A stretch of 13,465 nt of DNA from Nitrospirota bacterium (GCA_027328825.1 DAHWTK010000045.1:1-13465); one strand, 5' to 3'. Positions 1 through 7,666 are shown, counted from the stretch's first letter. Numbers and translations: made by a program. The notes: generated from the sequence alone by a model not told the origin.

Positions 1-1
1 T

Positions 2-1531
2 ATTATCGAAGGCCCGAGGACATACGTGTTATCACGAAGGATTATAGACGGCGAAGCGGTGCCGGAGAAAAAAATAGAAGCGGCAATAACGCAGAAACTT
101 GGAGAGCCTTTCAACCCGCAGATAATAAAGCAGGACGAAAATAACGTCATAAGCCTTTTCTCGAAGGCCGGATATATACGCGCTACCATAAACACAAAGC
201 GTGAATTTATTGATGGAGGCCGTGGTGTAACACTCTCTTACGTTATCAGCCAGGGTTCTCCCGTAAAAATCGGGAGGATAATCCTCCGTGGAAACATAGC
301 TACGAAAGACAGAACTATCCTGCGCGAGATGCTCGTGAAACCGGGAGACCCTTTCGATTACGAAAAGATACTCATGAGTCAGCAGAGGCTGTACAGGCTG
401 GGATTTTTCAGCCAGGTGCGAATAACGCCGGTTGCGCCGGAAGAGATTGGAACTTCCAAAGACCTGCTGGTAAGCTTGCGGGAGAGGGATGCGGGAAGGG
501 TCGAATTCGGCGCCGGTTATGGCGACTGGGACAGGCTCCGTGGTTTTGCACAGGTGGGATATATTAATCTTTTCGGTCTTGGCCATTCCATATCGCTACG
601 CGGCGATGCGAGCTTCAAGGAGACAAAGGCGATTGCGACATACAAATGGCCGTGGTTCATGGGGTTTAATCTTAAATACCGGACCAGCCTCGTATATCTC
701 GATGCGGAGAAGCCGAACTATCATATCAGAGACCTGATTGGTATCACAGGCTTCGACAAAACCTTCGGAAAACACGTCACTACCTCGCTGAATTACCAAT
801 ATGAAAAGATAAAGTTCGGAGACATAAGGGCCGGGGCCGCGCTTGCGCCGGAAGATAAAAACAAGTCTAACCTCGCAAGCATCACGCCGTCTGTGATTTT
901 CGATTTCCGGAACAATCCTTTTAACCCCACGAAAGGATCCGTCCACGCTATAATACTGAAATATGCGAGCACGTTTTTCGGCTCGACAGTCAACATGTTC
1001 AAGGCCACTGCCCAGACGAGCTGGTATTATCCGCTTTACAAGGACATAATCGGCGCGTTCTCGGCGCGCGGGGGCATAGAAAGCTCGCTTGGCGGAAGGC
1101 TTGAAATACCAATATCGGAGAGGTTCTTCATAGGCGGGGCGTCCAGCCTGCGTGGATACAGCTATGAAAGCGTCGCTCCGCTCAACAGATTCGGCAATCC
1201 TGTCGGCGGAGATTCCATGGCTATATTCAACGCCGAAATACGCTTTCCGCTCCCTTATAATTTTGGGCTCGTAACGTTTATTGACGCCGGTAACGCATGG
1301 CTTTTAAATAAGAACGTCTCAGCCGCCGGGCCTGTCGGGGGAGACCTTATAACCGGGGCCGGAAGCGGTTTTACTAATACCGGCGCAAACGGCCTGCGCT
1401 ACGGGGCAGGTATCGGCATCCGTTATGAAACCCCTGTCGGACCCCTGAGGCTTGACTACGGCTTTAAGCTCAACAGGCGCCCCGGAGAATCCACGGGTGA
1501 ACTGCATTTTACGCTCGGGCAGGCGTTCTGA
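2..1531 (+). CDS. BamA/TamA-family outer-membrane protein (Omp85 superfamily), 5' partial
   Basis: The reading frame is open from base 2, so the gene starts before the window; the GTG at 26 is internal, because the residues before it (IIEGPRTYV) continue a POTRA strand. About 509 residues are visible. The first ~150 hold a POTRA domain entered mid-way and two further POTRA-like units; the last contains RIILRGN and the RLYRLGFFSQV helix-strand typical of the POTRA next to the barrel. From about residue 165 (VEFGAGYGDWDRLRG) the protein is a predicted transmembrane beta-barrel. It carries the Omp85 loop-6 motif SSLRGY (around nt 1140-1160) and ends in a beta-strand with terminal Phe (LHFTLGQAF), the outer-membrane beta-signal. 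Family members insert barrel proteins (BamA) or assist autotransporter/TamB-type processes (TamA). The visible part cannot separate BamA from TamA because the POTRA count is unknown. The SurA-like gene 9 bp downstream fits a barrel-assembly role. Confidence 0.9.
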   Translation: MIEGPRTYVLSRRIIDGEAVPEKKIEAAITQKLGEPFNPQIIKQDENNVISLFSKAGYIRATINTKREFIDGGRGVTLSYVISQGSPVKIGRIILRGNIATKDRTILREMLVKPGDPFDYEKILMSQQRLYRLGFFSQVRITPVAPEEIGTSKDLLVSLRERDAGRVEFGAGYGDWDRLRGFAQVGYINLFGLGHSISLRGDASFKETKAIATYKWPWFMGFNLKYRTSLVYLDAEKPNYHIRDLIGITGFDKTFGKHVTTSLNYQYEKIKFGDIRAGAALAPEDKNKSNLASITPSVIFDFRNNPFNPTKGSVHAIILKYASTFFGSTVNMFKATAQTSWYYPLYKDIIGAFSARGGIESSLGGRLEIPISERFFIGGASSLRGYSYESVAPLNRFGNPVGGDSMAIFNAEIRFPLPYNFGLVTFIDAGNAWLLNKNVSAAGPVGGDLITGAGSGFTNTGANGLRYGAGIGIRYETPVGPLRLDYGFKLNRRPGESTGELHFTLGQAF

Positions 1532-1540
1532 AAAGAGTGC

Positions 1541-2233
1541 ATGGCTACTATGAAGAAGATTTTATTTATCCTGGCTATTTCGATAATATTTTTACCTCTG
1601 AACCTTCCATGCGAGATTGGATGGGTAGGGAGGGCGTCAATATGTTCCGCCTATGTCCTGGATAAGGTCGAGGCGGTTGTGAACGACCATGTCATAACCA
1701 AGAGCGACCTTGACCGCGCGGTTGAGGTCGAGAAAACGGAAAGTAATTCCGAAGCCGGTGGTTCGGCAGTCAACCCGCCGGAGTCCGCCCGGCTGGCAAG
1801 GAAAAAAGCGCTGAACTCGCTTATAGACAGGGCGCTTTTAATAGACGAGGCGCGCAAGTTCAATCTTGCGACGGTCAGGCCTGAAGAGGTGGAGCAGGCG
1901 TATAAGCAGGTAAGGGCAAGATATCCGGACGAGAAGTCATTTCAGGCGGCGCTCGATAAAGACGGGATAACGAAGAGCGAGCTTAAAAATAATCTTCGTG
2001 ACCAGTTGCTCGTGCTAAAATACATTGACAGGAGGATAAAAGTATTTATCCGGACAACCCCGGGCGAAGAGGAAAAATATTATGAGCGGCACAAGAAGGA
2101 TTTCGGGGATAAGAAATTTGAAGATGTGAAGCCCGCTATAAAAAGCCTCCTCACAGAGCAGGAGACTAATAGAAGGCTTAAAGACTATCTACGGGACCTG
2201 AAGTCAAAGGCGAATATAATAATAAACCCATGA
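1541..2233 (+). CDS. SurA N-terminal-domain periplasmic chaperone lacking the parvulin PPIase domain
   Basis: 230-aa exported protein. An N-terminal hydrophobic stretch (about residues 5-22) followed by small residues around ASICSA suggests a signal peptide cut near residue 37. The mature part begins VLDKVEAVVNDHVITKSDL, the characteristic opening of SurA and related periplasmic chaperones. Residues 38-170 are the helical SurA_N chaperone domain. Residues 172-225 match the C-terminal helix that packs on the N domain in SurA (FEDVKPAIKSLLTEQ...RLKDYL). The parvulin isomerase domain normally lying between them is absent, so the protein is about half the length of E. coli SurA and should be a holdase without isomerase activity. 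It likely escorts unfolded barrel proteins to the Omp85 protein upstream. An in-frame ATG at 1550 (MKKILFIL) is an equally good signal-peptide start; 1541 has AAAAGAG just upstream. The stop overlaps the next start (ATGA). Confidence 0.82.
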   Translation: MATMKKILFILAISIIFLPLNLPCEIGWVGRASICSAYVLDKVEAVVNDHVITKSDLDRAVEVEKTESNSEAGGSAVNPPESARLARKKALNSLIDRALLIDEARKFNLATVRPEEVEQAYKQVRARYPDEKSFQAALDKDGITKSELKNNLRDQLLVLKYIDRRIKVFIRTTPGEEEKYYERHKKDFGDKKFEDVKPAIKSLLTEQETNRRLKDYLRDLKSKANIIINP

Positions 2234-3522
2234 AAAAAGTTACTGTTTACTTATTATTTCTGATATTCTTGTTAATGGCGGCCTTTGCGAATGCGGACGC
2301 TCCGGCGCCGGTGGTCATGGTAGCCAGGCTGGACGGCGTTATCGACCCCGTAGCGGCGGAATTTATGGACAACGCCATAAAAGACGCCTCGAAAAACCAT
2401 GCTGAGGCGCTGGTAATAATGCTCGATACTCCAGGCGGCCTTGAAAGTTCAATGAGGAAAATAGTGAAGGAAATCCTCGCTTCACCTATCCCTGTAATTA
2501 CCTATGTCGCGCCGTCCGGGGCGCGCGCGGCGTCGGCTGGAACTTTTATCTTTTTTGCGTCTCCGGTCACTGCGATGGCGCCCGGAACTAATATCGGGGC
2601 GGCCCATCCCGTAGGTATGGGCGGGGGTAACCTTACCGGCACAATGGCGAAAAAGGTGGAAAACGACGCTGCGGCGTTTATCCGGAGTCTTGCCGACCGC
2701 TACGGCAGGAATGCGGACTGGGCGGAAGATGCCGTCCGCAAGAGCGTGTCCGTTTCGGAAGAAGATGCGGTAAAATTGCACGTTGCGGATATGGCCGCAG
2801 ACAATCTTTCAGACCTGCTTGGCAAACTGGACGGACGCCAGGCATTGACGGCTAAGGGTATGGAAATCCTGCATACGAAGAACGCGCACGTCGAATATAT
2901 AGAGCCTGGCACGAGGCTTAAGATTCTTTCCGTCATAACCGACCCGAACATAGCGTATGTGCTGATGCTGCTGGGGATTATAGGAATCTTCTTCGAGTTG
3001 TCCAATCCCGGCCTCGTGCTTCCCGGCGTCATAGGCGGCATATCTCTTGTCCTCGCCTTCTATGCGTTCTCCACGCTGCCTGTAAACTACGCCGGATTCC
3101 TGCTTATAGCGCTTGCCATTGTAATGTTCATGGCCGAGATAAAAATACCGAGCTACGGGATGCTTACCGTGGGCGGGGTAATATCGCTTCTTCTCGGCTC
3201 TCTCATGCTTATAAACACGTCCTTTCCCTATATGCGCATATCGCTTGCAGTGCTTCTGCCGTCCGTGCTCGTCATTTCCGGGTTCTTTTTCATACTGGTG
3301 CGGACTGGGCTTAAATCCCGCCGCTACGGGTATACGACGGGCAGAGAATCGCTTGTCGGGATGGTAGCGGAGGCGCGCACGGACATACACGAGGGCGTGG
3401 AGGGAGACGTATTTCTCCAGGGCGCGCACTGGCGCGCGGTATCGGAAAGTGATGTTAAGGCTGGCGAAGAGGTCAGGGTGCTGGAGGTGACAGGACTCCG
3501 GCTCAGGGTGGGAAAACTTTAA
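2230..3522 (+). CDS. NfeD-family membrane-bound serine protease (ClpP-fold, long NfeD1b type)
   Basis: 430 aa. Residues 5-20 form a signal peptide or first membrane segment. Residues ~27-200 are a ClpP/crotonase-fold protease domain: the LDTPGG turn (65-70), the ARAASAGTFI nucleophile elbow with Ser102, and KKVENDAAAFIRSLA with Lys142 as the likely general base. This matches the Ser-Lys dyad known for the archaeal homologue PH1510. GRNADWAEDAVRKS (159-172) is also a conserved family block. Five hydrophobic segments follow (about 241-257, 262-280, 288-303, 311-328, 337-357). Residues ~370-430 are the small NfeD beta-barrel/OB domain (GMVAEARTDI...VLEVTGLRLRV). Family members are membrane proteases acting with stomatin/slipin partners, and a slipin gene starts 13 bp downstream. 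The start is an ATGA overlap with the preceding stop and the Shine-Dalgarno is weak, so translational coupling is likely. All catalytic residues appear present. Confidence 0.93.
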   Translation: MKKVTVYLLFLIFLLMAAFANADAPAPVVMVARLDGVIDPVAAEFMDNAIKDASKNHAEALVIMLDTPGGLESSMRKIVKEILASPIPVITYVAPSGARAASAGTFIFFASPVTAMAPGTNIGAAHPVGMGGGNLTGTMAKKVENDAAAFIRSLADRYGRNADWAEDAVRKSVSVSEEDAVKLHVADMAADNLSDLLGKLDGRQALTAKGMEILHTKNAHVEYIEPGTRLKILSVITDPNIAYVLMLLGIIGIFFELSNPGLVLPGVIGGISLVLAFYAFSTLPVNYAGFLLIALAIVMFMAEIKIPSYGMLTVGGVISLLLGSLMLINTSFPYMRISLAVLLPSVLVISGFFFILVRTGLKSRRYGYTTGRESLVGMVAEARTDIHEGVEGDVFLQGAHWRAVSESDVKAGEEVRVLEVTGLRLRVGKL

Positions 3523-3523
3523 A

Positions 3524-3530
3524 AAGGAGG
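3524..3530 (+). promoter_or_regulatory. Strong Shine-Dalgarno for the slipin gene
   Basis: AAGGAGG lies 5 nt before the ATG at 3536, immediately after the NfeD stop. It is the best ribosome-binding site in the upstream cluster and fixes the slipin start. It suggests the slipin is made in larger amounts than the protease, as expected for an oligomeric scaffold. Confidence 0.85.
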
Positions 3531-3535
3531 GGATT

Positions 3536-4315
3536 ATGCTGGGAATTGGCATTTCGGGTTTTGCGATTGCCGTAGCGATAGTAATCCTTATAGTTATAAA
3601 TTCCATAAAGATTCTGAAGGAGTACGAAAGGGCGGTCATTTTTACGCTCGGGCGCGTTGACCCTGAGCGCGGCGTAAGGGGGCCGGGGATAATAATCGTC
3701 CTGCCTGTACTCCAGAAGGCGACGCGCGTGAGTCTCAGGACCGTGACGATGGACGTTCCCTCGCAGGACGTGATAACGAGGGACAATGTGACGGTGAAAG
3801 TCGGCGCGGTAATATATTTCAAGGTTATGGACCCAAGGAGGGCGATAATCGAAGTCGAAGATTTCTATTTCGCCACATCCCAGATTGCCCAGACCACGCT
3901 CCGTAGCATACTCGGGCAGTCAAACCTTGACGATCTTTTGAGCAAGCGCGACGAACTTAACATGGAGCTTCAGAAGATAATCGACCAACAGACGGAGCCT
4001 TGGGGCGTGAAGGTGACAAACGTCGAGGTGAAAAATGTTGACCTGCCTGAGGGAATGCAGAGGGCTATAGCAAGGCAGGCCGAGGCGGAAAGGGAGCGCC
4101 GGGCGAAGGTGATTAACGCTGAAGGCGAGTACCAGGCCGCGCAGAAGCTGGCGGACGCCGCAAAGATAATCCAGACGGAGCCTGCCGCGCTTCAACTGCG
4201 GTTCCTTCAGACCGTGCTGACACTCTCCGGGGATAAGAACTCCACGCTGATTTTCCCGTTGCCGATAGACATACTCTCGCCTATCATCAAGGGGCTTCAG
4301 AAAGATAAACCGTAA
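3536..4315 (+). CDS. Slipin / stomatin-like SPFH-domain membrane scaffold protein
   Basis: 259 aa. Residues ~6-25 form one N-terminal hydrophobic anchor. The SPFH/Band-7 domain (about 27-195) is recognisable from EYERAVIFTLGRV, the RGPGIIIVLPVLQ turn, VPSQDVITRDNVTVKVGAVIYFKV, and QTTLRSILGQSNLDDLLSKRDELN. It ends in the slipin signature LPEGMQRAIARQAEAERERRAKVI, followed by an Ala/Glu-rich coiled coil (about 185-220). A short hydrophobic tail (LIFPLPIDILSPII) closes the protein. Slipins assemble into large membrane rings or caps that organise lipid microdomains. In the Pyrococcus pair, the NfeD protease cleaves the slipin in this hydrophobic C-terminal tail, and both partners are preserved here in adjacent genes. 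Length and architecture are normal for the family. Confidence 0.95.
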   Translation: MLGIGISGFAIAVAIVILIVINSIKILKEYERAVIFTLGRVDPERGVRGPGIIIVLPVLQKATRVSLRTVTMDVPSQDVITRDNVTVKVGAVIYFKVMDPRRAIIEVEDFYFATSQIAQTTLRSILGQSNLDDLLSKRDELNMELQKIIDQQTEPWGVKVTNVEVKNVDLPEGMQRAIARQAEAERERRAKVINAEGEYQAAQKLADAAKIIQTEPAALQLRFLQTVLTLSGDKNSTLIFPLPIDILSPIIKGLQKDKP

Positions 4316-4350
4316 GCCGGCTCCTGCAGTATAACGGCATTATAAGCATT

Positions 4351-6183
4351 ATGGCATCCAGAGACGGTTTTCCGTTAGAGAGTCTTTTAAAAGCCGCGAC
4401 GCTTTTTTTCGCGGCGCTGCTCGCGGTTTTGACAATCAGCAGCCTTTCGCTCATCTCAAGGACAAGAAAATATCTCGACAGCCAGATGGATAAAAGACTC
4501 CTGAATGTTTCCGACATTATCTCAAGAGAAATCCGCGACCATTATCCGGAGTCCCTCGACGATCCCCGGTACATCAACTCTCTTAAGCAGCAGGAATCCC
4601 TGTCGAGTCTTATAATCCTTGACAGGGACGGCGGCATCATAACCGACATGTCGGGAGCCAGACACAGGGGAGAGATGTTTCTTCCGAAGGGCATTACCGA
4701 ACAGGAGTTCAACCTTGCGGCGAACGGAAGCGTGGAGATATCTCCAATTTACAGGGATAAAAAATCAAGGCTCTGTTCCGCTTATTTTCCGATAAAAGAC
4801 CCTATGGGCAGAATAGTCGCCGTCGGAGAGGCCGCCCTCGATGCCGGGTATATCGAAGACCTGACACAGCAGGGGACTACTTATTTTATTCTGAAGTCCA
4901 TGTCGATAGGCTTCCTGCTGCTGGCCGTATTATATGTTATAAGAACGATGGCCGGCTCGCACAGGAAACTAATTCAGATGGCACAAGGGGCCCCCGTAGA
5001 TGTAAGCCCGCAGAGCCGCGATGACATTTCGTTTGTCATAGACACCTTTCAGCTGACCATAGCCTCACTTAAAGAGAAGGAAAGGGAGCTTAACGAGCTT
5101 AGGAATAAGGCGGAGGAGCGCGCGCGCAGCGTCCTCAGCATGAGTGAAACCATCCTTAAAAATATTCAAAGCGGCGTTATCACGTTCGATGCCGGCGGGA
5201 GTGTGCTTACGGCCAATGGAGCCGCCGGGACAATCCTTGCGAAGGATGAAAATGCCCTGCCCGGGAATGTCTACTCGGAATTGTTCGGAGCCGGGAACTG
5301 GCTCTCGGCACTGGTAGAGATGGCCGTAAAGAAAGGGCTGGCCCAGAACAGGTCTGAAGGCGAGATAAACACGCCTGCCGGGAATCGCTGGATAGGCGCG
5401 GGAATTTCTCCGCTTATGCGGGAAGGAACGCCTGGCGGCGCGGTGCTCGTATTCACAGACATCACGGAAGTAAAGGAACTACGGGAGATGATGGAGCTTA
5501 AGGAGAGGATAGCGCTGCTTGGAGAAATGTCCGCTGGTATAGCGCACGAGCTCAGGAACCCTATGGGCGTCATATCCGGGTATGCGGATTTCCTGGCGAG
5601 GAGTTCCAAGGATTCGCCATCCCTAGAAGCTGCACAGAGTATACGCCAGGAGATAAAGGGGATGGACGATATTATCCGTGAATTTCTCAATTTTTCCCAG
5701 CCGACAGAGTTGAATGTGACAGAGGTGGACCTGCCCGGTCTTATAGAGGAATCATTTCGCGCACTCGGGGACGCCGGCGGAAAAGTAAAACGTGAGATTC
5801 TTCTTGACGCTAACATTCCGGCAATAGAGGGTGATGCTGTGTTGTTGCGGCAGGCTTTTATAAACATGATAAAAAACTCGTACGAGGCTATGGACGGCGG
5901 CGGGAACCTTACAATAGCGGCTGAGGTGGAGAAAAGCGACGGCCCGGAGGCGCCGGATAGGAAATTCGTCAGGCTGGATTTCAGGGATACGGGACCAGGT
6001 ATCGACCCGTCCGCAACAGAGAAGATATTTACACCGTTTTTTACTACAAAGCCGCACGGAACCGGACTTGGACTGTCCCTTGTCCAGAAGATAATAGTCT
6101 ATCACGGCGGCAGGGTGATGGCGTCAACATCCGGGAGCGGCGGCGCGGTATTCTCGATATATCTCCCGGTAAAGCCTCATTGA
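4351..6183 (+). CDS. Membrane sensor histidine kinase (NtrB/ZraS-like: periplasmic sensor, PAS, HisKA, HATPase)
   Basis: 610 aa. Transmembrane segments at about 14-36 and 181-198 flank a ~140-residue periplasmic domain; LIILDRDGGIIT and SAYFPIKDPMGRIVAVGEA suggest a Cache/PDC-like fold (inferred). A short HAMP-like linker and coiled coil (200-262) lead to a PAS domain (~265-375, ending FTDITEVKEL). The HisKA H-box is GEMSAGIAHELRNPMG with phospho-acceptor His399. The ATPase domain has an N box (INMIKNSYEAM, Asn505/Asn509), G1 (DTGPG, Asp546), F box (FTPFFTTK) and G2 (GTGLGLSL). It should phosphorylate the response regulator encoded 7 bp downstream. Two membrane helices and a periplasmic sensor differ from the six-helix PilS of Pseudomonas, so the PilS-like role is inferred from position only. 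No clear Shine-Dalgarno precedes ATG 4351, so the start is the least certain in the window; the gap to the slipin gene is only 35 bp. Confidence 0.93.
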   Translation: MASRDGFPLESLLKAATLFFAALLAVLTISSLSLISRTRKYLDSQMDKRLLNVSDIISREIRDHYPESLDDPRYINSLKQQESLSSLIILDRDGGIITDMSGARHRGEMFLPKGITEQEFNLAANGSVEISPIYRDKKSRLCSAYFPIKDPMGRIVAVGEAALDAGYIEDLTQQGTTYFILKSMSIGFLLLAVLYVIRTMAGSHRKLIQMAQGAPVDVSPQSRDDISFVIDTFQLTIASLKEKERELNELRNKAEERARSVLSMSETILKNIQSGVITFDAGGSVLTANGAAGTILAKDENALPGNVYSELFGAGNWLSALVEMAVKKGLAQNRSEGEINTPAGNRWIGAGISPLMREGTPGGAVLVFTDITEVKELREMMELKERIALLGEMSAGIAHELRNPMGVISGYADFLARSSKDSPSLEAAQSIRQEIKGMDDIIREFLNFSQPTELNVTEVDLPGLIEESFRALGDAGGKVKREILLDANIPAIEGDAVLLRQAFINMIKNSYEAMDGGGNLTIAAEVEKSDGPEAPDRKFVRLDFRDTGPGIDPSATEKIFTPFFTTKPHGTGLGLSLVQKIIVYHGGRVMASTSGSGGAVFSIYLPVKPH

Positions 6184-6187
6184 GGAG
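6182..6187 (+). promoter_or_regulatory. Shine-Dalgarno of the response-regulator gene, overlapping the kinase stop codon
   Basis: GAGGAG includes the last two bases of the kinase TGA stop and sits 3 nt before ATG 6191. It ties translation of the regulator to that of its kinase. Confidence 0.6.
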
Positions 6188-6190
6188 ACG

Positions 6191-7549
6191 ATGGCTGACA
6201 GGCTCAGGGTACTGATAATTGAGGACAAGAAGTCAATGGCGGAGATGCTGGCAAGGACGTTCGAGGCCGAAGGCTACAGCGCGCTTACTTCCGGGACGGG
6301 AGAAGACGGACTTCAGAAATTCCTCCACGACGGCGCAGATCTCGTTCTTACGGATTTAAAGCTTCCGGGGATGAACGGTCTTGAACTGCTTCGCGCGCTT
6401 AAGGGAAAAAGGCCGTTGACACCCGTTATAATGATGACCGCATTCGGCAGTATTGAGACGGCTGTCGAGGCCGTTAAGGCCGGGGCTTACGACTTCCTTA
6501 CGAAGCCCTTCGATACATCGCACATGCTGGCGCTTGTGGAAAAGGCGCTCGAAAGCGGGAGGCTCGCGGCGGAAAATCTGGTGCTGAGGGAGGAATTTGC
6601 ACAGGAGCTTTCATTCCCTATGATAATCGGCAGGAGCAAGGCCCTGACGGATGCCATGGACCTCCTTAAAAAAGCCGCCCCCACAAGGGCGACCGTCCTG
6701 ATAACCGGCGAGTCCGGCACCGGCAAGGAGCTTTTCGCAAAGGCCCTGCACCACCTCTCGCCCAGGAAAGACGGCCCATTCGTGGCCGTGAACTGCGCGG
6801 CAATCCCGAAAGACCTGCTTGAATCCGAACTTTTCGGGCATGAAAAAGGCTCCTTCACCGGGGCCGAGGCCAGAAGACTCGGAAAGTTTGAGCTTGCCGA
6901 CAAGGGGACGCTTTTCCTGGACGAGGTAGGGGAGATGGCTTTGTCGCTTCAGGCCAAGCTGCTCCGGGCGCTCCAGGGCGAGATGATAGAGCGGGTTGGA
7001 GGCGCGGAGCCTTTTTCCGTGGATGTGCGGGTAGTCGCGGCAAGCAACAGGGACGTTGAACGGGCCGTCAGGGACGGTAATTTCCGGGAGGATCTGTTTT
7101 ATCGCCTGAACGTGTTTCCAGTGCGCATCCCGCCCCTGCGCGACAGGCGCGACGACATCAGGATCCTGGCCGAGTATTTTATCGAGAAATACGCGGCGGA
7201 ACTTATGAAGGGGCGTTTGACTATTTCGGCAGACGCGCTGAACCTGCTTTCCGAGATGGAATGGAAGGGGAACGTACGCGAACTTGCAAATTGCATTGAG
7301 AGGGCGGTCATAATCGCGGACGGGGGAGAGATAGGTCCGGAGCATCTGGGCCTTGTCCGTAAGACGGCGGAAGAAGAGTCGTCAGGCGGCCTTCAGAGGA
7401 CCGCCTCGATGGCCGCAAAAGCGGCGGAGATAGAAGCGATAAAGAGTGCGCTTTCAGCCTGCGGCGGAAACAAAAGCCGCGCCTGCGAGCTTCTCGGAGT
7501 AAGTTACAAGACACTGCTCACAAAGATAAAGGACTATGGGATTGGGTAG
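6191..7549 (+). CDS. NtrC-family sigma-54-dependent response regulator (PilR-like by context)
   Basis: 452 aa. Receiver domain (1-120): acidic pair Glu11/Asp12, phospho-acceptor Asp55 in LVLTDLKLPG, Thr83 and Lys105 (DFLTKPF). The AAA+ domain (~142-375) has Walker A GESGTGKE (173-180), the sigma-54-contacting loop as GSFTGA (220-225, a common variant of GAFTGA), Walker B LFLDE (241-245), and FREDLFYRLNVFP arginine-finger region (298-310). A Fis-type helix-turn-helix closes the protein (about 413-450: ACGGNKSRACELLGVSYKTLLTKI). All elements needed to receive phosphate, hydrolyse ATP and open sigma-54 promoters are present, and length is normal for the family. The kinase is 7 bp upstream. A good sigma-54 promoter lies just downstream in front of minor pilin genes, so this is probably a PilR equivalent. 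An intrinsic terminator closes the operon about 80 bp after the stop. Confidence 0.95.
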   Translation: MADRLRVLIIEDKKSMAEMLARTFEAEGYSALTSGTGEDGLQKFLHDGADLVLTDLKLPGMNGLELLRALKGKRPLTPVIMMTAFGSIETAVEAVKAGAYDFLTKPFDTSHMLALVEKALESGRLAAENLVLREEFAQELSFPMIIGRSKALTDAMDLLKKAAPTRATVLITGESGTGKELFAKALHHLSPRKDGPFVAVNCAAIPKDLLESELFGHEKGSFTGAEARRLGKFELADKGTLFLDEVGEMALSLQAKLLRALQGEMIERVGGAEPFSVDVRVVAASNRDVERAVRDGNFREDLFYRLNVFPVRIPPLRDRRDDIRILAEYFIEKYAAELMKGRLTISADALNLLSEMEWKGNVRELANCIERAVIIADGGEIGPEHLGLVRKTAEEESSGGLQRTASMAAKAAEIEAIKSALSACGGNKSRACELLGVSYKTLLTKIKDYGIG

Positions 7550-7552
7550 CCG

Positions 7553-7581
7553 TTTACATACCCTGTGAAGAAAGTTACATA
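7553..7581 (+). promoter_or_regulatory. Candidate activator-binding cluster (three TTACA-type half-sites)
   Basis: TTTACA (7553-7558), TGTGAA (7564-7569; TTCACA on the other strand) and TTACAT (7575-7580) are spaced 10-11 bp. The first two form an imperfect inverted repeat with a 5-bp spacer, and the direct repeat TTACATA recurs exactly 21 bp apart (7554 and 7575), two helical turns. The cluster lies roughly 100-127 bp before the predicted sigma-54 start point, the normal distance for an NtrC-family upstream activating site. The sites and spacing are seen; the binding protein is inferred. Confidence 0.4.
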
Positions 7582-7583
7582 TT

Positions 7584-7599
7584 ATTAATGAAAATTAAT
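7584..7599. repeat. AT-rich palindrome between activator sites and core promoter
   Basis: ATTAAT-GAAA-ATTAAT: the self-complementary hexamer ATTAAT occurs twice, separated by 4 bp. It sits in a nearly GC-free stretch (about 7577-7630). Such DNA could help looping between a distal activator and sigma-54 polymerase. A partial IHF-like match is readable on the minus strand near 7592-7604 but has two mismatches. Confidence 0.3.
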
Positions 7600-7630
7600 T
7601 GAATAATCTTAAAAAAACCAATAAAATAAA

Positions 7631-7666
7631 GCCGCTCCGCTTTTTCTGTGGAGTGGCATTTTTTTT
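7631..7666 (+). terminator. Rho-independent terminator of the upstream operon
   Basis: The left arm GCCGCTCCGC (7631-7640) pairs with the right arm GTGGAGTGGC (7648-7657) over 10 contiguous pairs (two G-U wobbles) around a 7-nt loop. One A is followed by eight consecutive T (7659-7666). Geometry is ideal for intrinsic termination of the kinase/regulator transcript. It is the only clear terminator in the window, so everything from the left edge may be co-transcribed up to here. Confidence 0.9.

Noticed and set aside
32..586. 184-codon minus-strand open frame over the Omp85 gene
   Set aside because: It is fully antisense to a clear POTRA/barrel coding sequence and its translation resembles no known family.
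2809..3822. 337-codon open frame on the minus strand
   Set aside because: It lies antisense to the well-supported NfeD and slipin genes, has a low-complexity His/Arg/Tyr-rich translation and no recognisable domain. It is a shadow of biased codon use.
4316..4350. Possible sigma-70 promoter (TATAAC at 4330 or TATAAG at 4341) before the kinase gene
   Set aside because: No matching -35 element is visible at 16-18 bp, and the AT-rich hexamers are expected by chance. Not strong enough to annotate.
7592..7604. IHF-binding site on the minus strand
   Set aside because: It has two mismatches to WATCAANNNNTTR in an AT-rich region where such matches arise easily. Mentioned only as a possibility.
7631..7666. 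Hairpin read as an attenuator or riboswitch in the pilin leader
   Set aside because: The predicted sigma-54 start (about 7680) lies downstream of the hairpin, so it would not be part of the pilin transcript. It fits better as the end of the upstream operon.
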